NCBI GenBank assembly: GCA_002309765.1
Contig: DBXY01000001.1
Coordinates: forward strand, 90,657-98,254
Direction of reading: 5' to 3'
DNA: 7,598 nt
Source of the DNA: Verrucomicrobia bacterium UBA1200
GTDB taxonomy: Bacteria; Verrucomicrobiota; Kiritimatiellia; RFP12; UBA1067
Under the pieces are notes generated by a model, which worked only from the letters and a program-made list of their open reading frames with translations, did not search any database and was not told the DNA's origin. A program made the position numbers and the translations under genes. This document shows, piece after piece, positions 1 through 5,357 of the stretch. Every line of letters begins with the position of its first letter. Within the stretch, counting starts at the first letter, position 1.

Positions 1-53
1 TCGGCCGTTGCCGCCATAATGGGGACGGTCAATAACAAGGGGAGAAGTCGCAT
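1..53 (-). CDS. Start of an exported protein (partial, signal peptide only)
   Basis: Only the first 17 codons are inside the window. They read MRLLPLLLTVPIMAATA and the next codon begins with GA (Asp or Glu). This is a typical short Sec signal peptide: one Arg after Met, a hydrophobic core, and an A-T-A cleavage site before an acidic residue. The ATG (51-53) comes one base after the TGA of the upstream exported-protein gene. I see no strong Shine-Dalgarno in front of it, which fits translational coupling in an operon of exported proteins. The mature part is missing, so no function can be assigned. The short length seen is the main uncertainty. Confidence 0.55.
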   Translation of the reverse strand, partial: MRLLPLLLTVPIMAATA

Positions 54-54
54 A

Positions 55-834
55 TCAGGGCTTGGCGCTGTCCGGGGGCGGGAAAGAGAAATCGAAACGG
101 TCGATTTCCGGCTTGTCGGGCTCGGAGTCTGGGTCTTCCCTGAGCAGGAGCCGCGAAACATAGGACGGCACGCCCTGCACTTCCCAGTACGCGCTGGGGT
201 CGTCCTCGATCCGGATCCGTTTCACGACAATCGGGTAGGGGATTGCAAGTTGGAATTTGTCCTGCGCCATTTGCACCGCCTCGCGCAGCGGCACGGAAAC
301 CTGCGGGGAGAAATAAAGGTTTTTCAGCATTCCGCGTTTGCCGGCTGCGGTGGTGTAGCAGTCCGACGCGATACTGCTCCATCCGTAGATTTTGGTGGCG
401 TCGCGTTGGAGAAAAGCCAGCGATTTGTCCTCACGGTCGTTGTTAGTCAGTTTGGCGTAAGTTTTAATGAAAATCCGTTTTACCATGCGGTAATTCGGCA
501 TTTCTATCGTCTCTTTTTGGGTGGCTTTGCCAAAACTTTTTGCCGGGCCTTCGGTTGAAACCTTGCCGGCGGTGGCAATCCAAGCCAAATCGTTGGGCGA
601 AAGCTTCGAACGGCTGGTCGAGACCAGTTTGCCGTTGGTTTTTCGGAGAAAAATCTTACCGTCCTCCTCCTTTACGAACGATGCGTCAATCGTGTTTCCG
701 TTAACCGACGCCCACGTACGGACCGGGTATTGCGCGGCGGGTTTCGCGGTGTCGGTTTCTTCAGCCTTGGCGGGATTAGCGGCCCAGACCAAGGCACAAA
801 ACAAAACAGTGGTTAATCGTCTCATATCGGTCAT
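55..834 (-). CDS. Exported SHD1-like domain protein
   Basis: A 259-residue protein with an N-terminal signal peptide (hydrophobic core about residues 7-19, probable cleavage after A-K-A at residue 24). It is therefore probably periplasmic or secreted. Residues 39-86 (R-T-W, then an A-x-F-V-K-E-E-D-G-K-I core, then K-L-S-P-N-D-L-A-W-I) resemble SHD1, the SLA1 homology domain 1 found repeatedly in PVC bacteria, where it usually sits in exported proteins of unknown role. The rest (about 110-259) is a mixed alpha/beta region I do not recognise. It contains two cysteines (C13 in the signal peptide and C159) and a proline- and acid-rich tail. The start could be Met1 or Met4 (825); neither has a clear Shine-Dalgarno. 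Met4 puts two arginines directly before the hydrophobic core and would be an equally good signal peptide start. It lies 69 bases downstream of the 927-residue gene and one base upstream of another exported-protein start. Exact function is unknown. Confidence 0.85.
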   Translation of the reverse strand: MTDMRRLTTVLFCALVWAANPAKAEETDTAKPAAQYPVRTWASVNGNTIDASFVKEEDGKIFLRKTNGKLVSTSRSKLSPNDLAWIATAGKVSTEGPAKSFGKATQKETIEMPNYRMVKRIFIKTYAKLTNNDREDKSLAFLQRDATKIYGWSSIASDCYTTAAGKRGMLKNLYFSPQVSVPLREAVQMAQDKFQLAIPYPIVVKRIRIEDDPSAYWEVQGVPSYVSRLLLREDPDSEPDKPEIDRFDFSFPPPDSAKP

Positions 835-838
835 AGCT

Positions 839-889
839 TTGAGTTTCTTTAACTGTCAATAGTTTGCCAAAACCGAGTCAGAAACTCAA
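839..889. repeat. 10-bp perfect inverted repeat upstream of the SHD1-like gene
   Basis: TTGAGTTTCT (839-848) and AGAAACTCAA (880-889) are perfect reverse complements separated by 31 bases. They fill most of the 69-base gap between the large minus-strand gene and the exported-protein gene. In a minus-strand transcript the second arm ends four bases before the AUG at 834, so a stem would cover the ribosome landing zone. The loop contains TTGACA (854-859, minus strand), a possible -35 box, but its only -10 partner (TATGAC, 18-base spacing) overlaps the start codons. It could be an operator, a read-through attenuator or chance. No U-tract follows, so it is not a classic terminator. Confidence 0.45.
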
Positions 890-903
890 GTCTAAACCTA
901 TAT

Positions 904-3687
904 TCATCTTTCGATGGTCTGCGAAATCTGGTAGTCGGTAACGGTCGGGATTTCGGCCTCGAGGTCGATGACGAGGCGCTGCGAGAGCGTGACCTGGCCG
1001 AAACTGACCTTCTCGTCCATGGTCGAACCGGGGGAGTCCAGGTCCGCCGTGATAGTCTGCGTGATCGTTGCGGTCCTGCCGTCGGCCGAGATTTGCAGGT
1101 CGTGGACGAGTTCGTGCCCGAACGTGTTGAGGATGGAGTTCGTGAATACGCCGGTCGTCATGTCGCGGTTGACGAGCGCGCCGGTGCCCGGGAGTCCGCC
1201 GGGCGCCACGCCGGTCTCGTATGGAACGTGGATGGAGGGCGGGATAATAGCGGTCATGCAGAGCTGGTTGATCCAGGAGGAGATCGCCTTCTGCTTTACC
1301 GGGTCGGGGACAAGGGCTTTGAACGCGGGGACGAGTTCGGCCGCGGGTTTGTAGTCGTAGGTCGTGCCGTTGAGGATGTAGGTCGAGCGGTTTGCGTCGG
1401 CAATCATGGCTTCGTGGATGTTGTTATTGAATTTGTTTGCCTTCCCCGGCTGCATGTAGTCGCGGATGGTGTAGTTGGCGTAGTCCTTGGCGGCATTGGC
1501 GAACGGGGCGAGCCCGTTGTCGCCGAAGCCGAAGTCACGCCACTCGCGGATGCTCGCGGCGGTTTCGGTCGCCATTGCCGTCATGGCCTGCGCGTCATAG
1601 TCCCTGCCGACGAGGTTGACGAGGAAGTTGGCGAAGATCTGCGCGTTCTTCGCGTACATGTTCGTGCCGTGGGTCTGGAGGAGCTGCACTGCCTCGCGCT
1701 TCTGGGCGCCGGTCAGTTTGACGCCGAGCTTCTTGGCGGATCCGTCCACGAGGGCGCCGGCGGTGCGCGCGTCGAGTTGGGCGACGGGCTTCTCAGCGAC
1801 CATCGGCGTGGTCTTTACGTTGCCGTCCACATCGACTGTCGCGGTCCACGAGAAGCGGAACGGCAGACCGACGGGGCTGGAGTATTTGATAGTGACCGCG
1901 CCGGTCCTGTCGTCCTTGGAGAGGGTGTAATCGACGGCGGAGTGCTCGTTACAGCGGACGCCGAGCGACGGGATGCCGCCGCGGATGTTCGTCAGGCCCG
2001 ACTGCGAGAGCATCATCATCACCGAGTTGGCCTGGGCGACGTGGACCCGGCCGCAGAGCGACTCGACCTTGTCGCAGACGACGGGCACGTTGTCCTTGTG
2101 AGAGCCGTTCGTGACGAGGCGGGTGCCGTCGGGGAAGGTGAAGCCGAAGCCGGCGTCGTTGCCCTTGAGGATATCCTGCTCGCCGCCAATGATCGCGTAG
2201 TTCGAGGGCCGGTCGGCGTCGGCGGCGACGAGGCTGCGCCCGCCCTTCGTCGTGCCGTCGAAGGCGTTAAGCTCCATCGAGCCGGTGCAAAGCATCTTCG
2301 GGATCGGCGGCATCCGGTTGTTGCGCAGCGCCTCCGCCGTCTCCTTGATCGTGGTGCCGCAGTTGTTCATCGTGTTGAAGAGGACGCCCGCGCTGAGGTC
2401 GGCGTAGGGGTTGCCCTCTTCCGCTTCACTGTAGAGCAGGACTGACAGGTCGGCGAGATATTTGTTCACGGCTTTGTAGTCGTAGTTGCCCTTGTCGCGG
2501 ATGTCAGGGAAGAACTTGTTCAGGATGTTCCGCGCGGTGAGCGTCCCCTTGCGGTGCATCGCCTCGAGCTGGTCGAAGTTGCGCAGGAGCCGGGCGAGGA
2601 ACGGCGCGCTGTTGGTCGCCTCTAGCTGAGTCTGGTGGTCGGCGCCGCTGAGGGTCTGGTCGTGGGCTTCCTGCGCGTTTGTCGCATTCCGGGTGAAGAG
2701 GTCGTAGACCGCGTAGATTACCGCGCGTTTGGCGGGCGGGATGTTGGCGATGGTGGAAAGCACGGACTGGCCGTAGCCGCGGCCGAGGAAGCGCATCGCC
2801 GCGTTGTTCTCGAATCCGAATAGCCGCTCCGGGTCGTGTCCCGAAAGATCGTGCGCGGGATTCGAGGCGAGCTCCTCGAAGACGAACTTCTCGATGCCCT
2901 TGAGATTGGCGTCGCTGAGGATACTGCTGTCCACGTTGAGCTTGGTCGGGGTGTTCGCCGGGGAGAAGTCGCGGACCTCCCGTTCCTGCCGGTGGACGGG
3001 GCCCATCGTGTCCCTGATATCCTGGAACCAGACCGCGAAAGAGTCCATGAGGCGGAGACCGTCGGCGAAGTTCGCCGCGCTTTCGAGGAAGCGGCCGCCG
3101 TAGCTCATCAGGCGGAAGGCCTTCGAGCCGGGCTCGGCGACGGCCCGCATCGCGTCCATCTCGCTGGCGCCGGTCGCCTGGGCGTAGAAGTGCGCGGCAC
3201 GGGCGAGCTTCGGGAGCTCTCCCGCCTTGAAGCCGAGATTCAGCGCCTCGGTCTTGACCTCGGGCGACCGGAACGTCTCCAGCCGGATTCTCTCGGAACG
3301 CGCCTTCGCCGTGCCGTCCAGGTCGATGGCGGCCTTAACGGCCATGATGCGGCGGGCGGTCAGCGGCTTGCCGCAGTCGTAGTCGGCCATGAGCATCGCC
3401 TTTTTTACCGAGGCGGGAATCTTTGACTCGCCGCCGAACATGTCGATGATCGCCGCTTTGAAAATCGCGCGTGTACGGTCGTTGACGGCGTATTCGTCGT
3501 TCGTGCGCGTCCACTTGTGGACTGCGTCGGTGAGCGACTGCGTGACGGCCAGGACCCTTCGGCCGCCGATGGACCGTTGGATCTTCGCGTCCATGACCGC
3601 CTTGGAGTCGTTCGCGTCCACGCGCTGCTGCGCGAACTGAACGAAGGATTTGAATACGCTGTTATATCCGTTGATGTCGAGTGCCAT
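904..3687 (-). CDS. Large hypothetical protein (927 aa), unknown family
   Basis: I do not recognise this family. The start (MALDING) is supported by GGAGA seven bases upstream (3695-3699). There is no signal peptide and no membrane segment, so it is cytosolic or leaves the cell by a Sec-independent route. Residues 1-420 look mostly helical. About 480-630 is mixed with many beta strands and glycines, including H582 in an E-H-S-A-V-D-Y segment. About 630-810 is helical again, and 863-925 looks like beta strands. An HELVH sequence (858-862) matches the HExxH zinc-protease pattern but precedes predicted strand, so it may be chance. Codons are strongly G/C-ending, unlike both neighbours, which suggests either transfer or strong codon selection. 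A large, soluble, modular orphan with no leader would fit a structural protein or a secreted effector, but nothing here proves either. Coding reality is strongly supported by length and codon bias; the long opposite-strand frames are by-products of that bias. Confidence 0.9.
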   Translation of the reverse strand: MALDINGYNSVFKSFVQFAQQRVDANDSKAVMDAKIQRSIGGRRVLAVTQSLTDAVHKWTRTNDEYAVNDRTRAIFKAAIIDMFGGESKIPASVKKAMLMADYDCGKPLTARRIMAVKAAIDLDGTAKARSERIRLETFRSPEVKTEALNLGFKAGELPKLARAAHFYAQATGASEMDAMRAVAEPGSKAFRLMSYGGRFLESAANFADGLRLMDSFAVWFQDIRDTMGPVHRQEREVRDFSPANTPTKLNVDSSILSDANLKGIEKFVFEELASNPAHDLSGHDPERLFGFENNAAMRFLGRGYGQSVLSTIANIPPAKRAVIYAVYDLFTRNATNAQEAHDQTLSGADHQTQLEATNSAPFLARLLRNFDQLEAMHRKGTLTARNILNKFFPDIRDKGNYDYKAVNKYLADLSVLLYSEAEEGNPYADLSAGVLFNTMNNCGTTIKETAEALRNNRMPPIPKMLCTGSMELNAFDGTTKGGRSLVAADADRPSNYAIIGGEQDILKGNDAGFGFTFPDGTRLVTNGSHKDNVPVVCDKVESLCGRVHVAQANSVMMMLSQSGLTNIRGGIPSLGVRCNEHSAVDYTLSKDDRTGAVTIKYSSPVGLPFRFSWTATVDVDGNVKTTPMVAEKPVAQLDARTAGALVDGSAKKLGVKLTGAQKREAVQLLQTHGTNMYAKNAQIFANFLVNLVGRDYDAQAMTAMATETAASIREWRDFGFGDNGLAPFANAAKDYANYTIRDYMQPGKANKFNNNIHEAMIADANRSTYILNGTTYDYKPAAELVPAFKALVPDPVKQKAISSWINQLCMTAIIPPSIHVPYETGVAPGGLPGTGALVNRDMTTGVFTNSILNTFGHELVHDLQISADGRTATITQTITADLDSPGSTMDEKVSFGQVTLSQRLVIDLEAEIPTVTDYQISQTIER

Positions 3688-3694
3688 GGCTGAT

Positions 3695-3699
3695 TCTCC
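3695..3699 (-). promoter_or_regulatory. Ribosome binding site of the 927-aa gene
   Basis: The minus strand reads GGAGA, then seven bases, then the ATG at 3687. This is well-spaced Shine-Dalgarno sequence and fixes the start of the large gene at MALDING. Confidence 0.7.
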
Positions 3700-3700
3700 G

Positions 3701-3723
3701 TTGAAGTTTGAAAGGTTGAAAGC
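3701..3723 (-). repeat. Three-copy CTTTCAA-type tract in the 5' leader
   Basis: TTGAA occurs at 3701-3705, 3708-3712 and 3716-3720 on the plus strand, giving three near-copies of a 7-8 base unit (CTTTCAAC, CTTTCAAA, CTTCAAC on the minus strand) directly upstream of the Shine-Dalgarno of the large gene. It could be slippage-derived low-complexity sequence or a leader element. Confidence 0.5.
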
Positions 3724-3763
3724 CTTTGCCCTGTTTACACGTTTCTCAATGAAAGGTTACATC

Positions 3764-3774
3764 GAAACGGTTTC
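3764..3774. promoter_or_regulatory. Palindrome GAAACGGTTTC, possible operator
   Basis: A perfect palindrome with 5-base arms (GAAAC/GTTTC) around a single central base, 77 bases before the start of the large gene. The half-sites resemble those of LacI-type operators, but the repeat is short and no regulator is encoded here, so this is only a candidate. Confidence 0.25.
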
Positions 3775-3936
3775 ATTTTAGCGGGTGGTGTCGTCGAGGT
3801 CTTCCAGCAATCATCGATGGTTTCCGCGACTTGCGGTTAGCTGGCGGACGACCGAACCGACCACCCAGCCGACACAATCCCATAGCGATAATGTCGGAAT
3901 TTACCATATCTTGCTCTTGAGCGCAAGGACGAATTC

Positions 3937-3976
3937 TTGTCGCTAGTCAACTAGGGAGCTAGCTGACTAGCGACAA
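3937..3976. repeat. Long inverted repeat / hairpin with four CTAG sites
   Basis: The arms TTGTCGCTAGTCA (3937-3949) and TGACTAGCGACAA (3964-3976) are perfect 13-base complements. After one A/C mismatch the stem continues with CTAG (3951-3954) paired to CTAG (3959-3962), closed by the loop GGAG (3955-3958). Four CTAG tetramers fall at 8-9 base spacing. The structure begins 16 bases after the stop codon of the nuclease gene. It may end that transcript, but neither strand shows the following T-run of an intrinsic terminator. A protein-binding site, a mobile-element end or a recombination site are alternatives. Confidence 0.7.
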
Positions 3977-3991
3977 ACCAACTGTAAAAAG

Positions 3992-4015
3992 GTCAAACTG
4001 TCAAACCGTCCAACC
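3992..4015. repeat. Three imperfect 8-base tandem copies over the nuclease stop codon
   Basis: GTCAAACT (3992-3999), GTCAAACC (4000-4007) and GTCCAACC (4008-4015) form three near-identical octamers that include the last codons and stop of the nuclease gene. They suggest that the C-terminal residues (G-L-T-V) arose from slippage or that the reading frame ends in repeat sequence. Confidence 0.45.
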
Positions 4016-4955
4016 GGAAATCCGATTCCAGCAATTTGTTAAGTTGCTGATCGAGGTCTTTCACGGTCATCAGCCGTTGCGGAAGGAACAGTTTGGGCGA
4101 AATCTCGTCATGGGTGGTGCACACTATCACTTTCACGGTTTTTGACTTGTCCACCAACACTTCCTCGCGCCGCGCCCACTGGATGATGTTCATCGTTAAG
4201 CCGCTTTTCACCTCGAAGATGTAAAAACGGTCTTTGATTTGCACCACCAGATCCAACTCTGTCCAATGGTGGTGGTTTTCGCTATTGCCGTACGAGGTGT
4301 TGATAAACAGGTTGCTCATGTAACTGTGGCGTAGATTCCGCTCTTTGCAAAAACGGTCGACAATATTGGTAATCATATACCTGAACAGGTGTTCCGCCCA
4401 TTTCGAGTGGGAAAAGAATTTTTTCTTTTCGCTGTCATCGGATATTTGGATGTAAAAGCCTAACGGGTCATGATTGAAATCAACGATGAATCCGTTGGTT
4501 TTCAGTCCGTTCAGGAATTGCTTGATAATGTTTGCTTCGCCATTATTCGCGCAATCGATGGTTACGTTATCGTCTTTGGTCGTTCTCAACTGCTGGGCGA
4601 TGTCGTGCATCAACGGCAACAACACGTCTTTGTTCTGCGCGATTTGCCTTCCAAGCTTATAACCGTTGTTCGGTTCTTGCGAGATCGGTTTGTCGTTGGC
4701 GATGAACAAATCCTTAGTCTTAAGGAAATTCGCGAAATCGCGGGTCAGCCTGTTTTTAAAATGAATGTTTGCCGACCAGTCATACAAGCCGTGTTTTTCG
4801 ATGTAAAGCCTGCGGGATACTTCTTGTTCGACCAAGTTTTTCACCGTTTCGGCCAATTTGTCCGCAAACTCGACCGTTGCGTTGGTCACGGTATTGTCAA
4901 CAGTTTCGACGGGTTTATCGGCAGTTGCTGCCGGAGTTGTCTTTTGCTTTAGCAT
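3993..4955 (-). CDS. PD-(D/E)XK nuclease-like protein, standalone
   Basis: The 320-residue frame ends in a restriction-endonuclease-type fold. The signature is E233-L-D235, then about a dozen residues, then E248-V-K250-S-G, with a hydrophobic strand between (L-V-V-Q-I and F-Y-I-F). A helix with E188 (W-A-E-H-L-F) could supply the first acidic residue, and Q-W-A-R-R after the motif fits the following helix. The arrangement resembles the C-terminal nuclease domain of DUF1887/Card1-type proteins, but I see no CARF domain: the first half (about 20-170) is charged and helical, with a small beta-containing segment around 130-170. It would cut or bind nucleic acid in the cytosol. I start at 4955 because AAGGAT lies 9-10 bases upstream; an in-frame ATG at 5057 has no ribosome site and lies inside a hairpin. 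No methylase or Cas gene is adjacent. G+C is lower than in either neighbour. Nuclease fold is likely; the biological role is unknown. Confidence 0.75.
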   Translation of the reverse strand: MLKQKTTPAATADKPVETVDNTVTNATVEFADKLAETVKNLVEQEVSRRLYIEKHGLYDWSANIHFKNRLTRDFANFLKTKDLFIANDKPISQEPNNGYKLGRQIAQNKDVLLPLMHDIAQQLRTTKDDNVTIDCANNGEANIIKQFLNGLKTNGFIVDFNHDPLGFYIQISDDSEKKKFFSHSKWAEHLFRYMITNIVDRFCKERNLRHSYMSNLFINTSYGNSENHHHWTELDLVVQIKDRFYIFEVKSGLTMNIIQWARREEVLVDKSKTVKVIVCTTHDEISPKLFLPQRLMTVKDLDQQLNKLLESDFRLDGLTV

Positions 4956-5039
4956 AAGGCACAATCCTTCCACTTCAGTTTTTAGGGCATAATACCCCTT
5001 ACAAAAAACCAGAATGGACAGTAGAACTCCCACTTCCAC

Positions 5040-5156
5040 GCCCTTATCCCGACTCATTGTCGGAAGGGGCTAATCCGTTTGCCGACACCATGGTCGGCGA
5101 CCTCCCCGGCGCCTAGCGCTCGGATCACTGGTCCGGACTGACGGCTCACTGCCGTC
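5040..5156. other. Cluster of three hairpins upstream of the nuclease gene
   Basis: Three stems lie in about 117 bases. The first (5040-5070) has CCGAC/GTCGG (5049-5053 and 5059-5063) extended by an imperfect GCCCTT/AAGGGGC outer stem. The second is GCCGAC/GTCGGC (5081-5086 and 5093-5098). The third is GACGGC/GCCGTC with a 5-base loop (5140-5145 and 5151-5156). A weaker CGGA/TCCG pair lies at 5121-5135. The first two share the same CCGAC/GTCGG arms. They could be a folded mRNA leader of the nuclease gene, a small RNA, or repeated operators. No T-run makes any of them a standard terminator. Confidence 0.5.
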
Positions 5157-5204
5157 TGCGGCGAAACTTCTGTACGGATTCCGCTTACCGTTTGCAAAAC
5201 GCGG

Positions 5205-5235
5205 TTAATATCGCACATTCGTGAATAATAATCAA
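5205..5235 (-). promoter_or_regulatory. Weak promoter candidate for the nuclease gene
   Basis: On the minus strand TTGATT (5230-5235) and TATTAA (5205-5210) resemble -35 and -10 boxes, but the spacer is 19 bases, longer than ideal. If used, the transcript would carry a leader of roughly 240 bases containing all three hairpins. It would be divergent from the flippase promoter. Confidence 0.25.
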
Positions 5236-5284
5236 GCCCAAAAGCAAACAAATATCCATTTTGCGCGCCGACCTCGCCCTTGGA

Positions 5285-5313
5285 TTGACTTTCGCGGCTT
5301 TTTTTTGTATTAT
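5285..5313 (+). promoter_or_regulatory. Sigma-70 type promoter of the flippase gene
   Basis: TTGACT (5285-5290) and TATTAT (5308-5313) are separated by exactly 17 bases that include a run of eight T. Both boxes are one base from consensus. Transcription would begin near 5320, after the in-frame ATG at 5319, so translation must start at 5358. The leader would be about 38 bases. The methyltransferase downstream is probably on the same transcript. Confidence 0.65.
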
Positions 5314-5344
5314 GGGGATTGACTTTTTTGATTAAGGGCATTAA

Positions 5345-5352
5345 CGGGGGAA
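5345..5352 (+). promoter_or_regulatory. Ribosome binding site that decides the flippase start
   Basis: A purine-rich CGGGGGAA element lies five bases before the ATG at 5358. The earlier in-frame ATG at 5319 has no such element and sits at the predicted transcription start, so 5358 is preferred. Confidence 0.6.
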
Positions 5353-5357
5353 CCGAT

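Larger units (their letters stand above)
3688..3992. other. Non-coding stretch between the large gene and the nuclease gene
   Basis: I see no convincing gene here. It holds the ribosome binding site and octamer tract of the large gene, an 11-base palindrome GAAACGGTTTC (3764-3774) that could be an operator, a CCGACA/TGTCGG pair (3869-3874 and 3892-3897), and the long CTAG hairpin (3937-3976). A clear sigma-70 promoter for the large gene was not found. A minus-strand frame of 44 codons (3773-3907) is Arg-rich and lacks a good ribosome site. A second minus-strand open stretch (3735-3836) reads like protein but has no usable start. Confidence 0.6.

Noticed and set aside
19..558. Plus-strand open frame of 179 codons over the SHD1-like gene
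   Set aside because: The minus-strand product has a signal peptide and a recognisable domain; this frame has neither.
1093..2445. 450-codon plus-strand open frame, and similar frames at 968-1354 and 2836-3426
   Set aside because: They are antisense to the GC-rich large gene, rich in V, G, R, A and D as expected for shadow translations, and show no domain or ribosome site.
3773..3907. 44-codon Arg-rich minus-strand frame
   Set aside because: Weak ribosome site, unusual composition and no recognisable similarity; more likely chance in a non-coding region.
3937..3976. Intrinsic terminator interpretation of the CTAG hairpin
   Set aside because: The stem is strong, but no run of T follows on either strand, so it is reported as an inverted repeat instead.
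4956..5057. Longer N-terminus for the nuclease starting at 5057
   Set aside because: No Shine-Dalgarno there, the ATG is inside a hairpin, and the ATG at 4955 has AAGGAT at suitable distance.
5040..5156. CRISPR-like repeat array
   Set aside because: The repeated arms are only 5-6 bases, spacers are irregular, and no cas gene is present.
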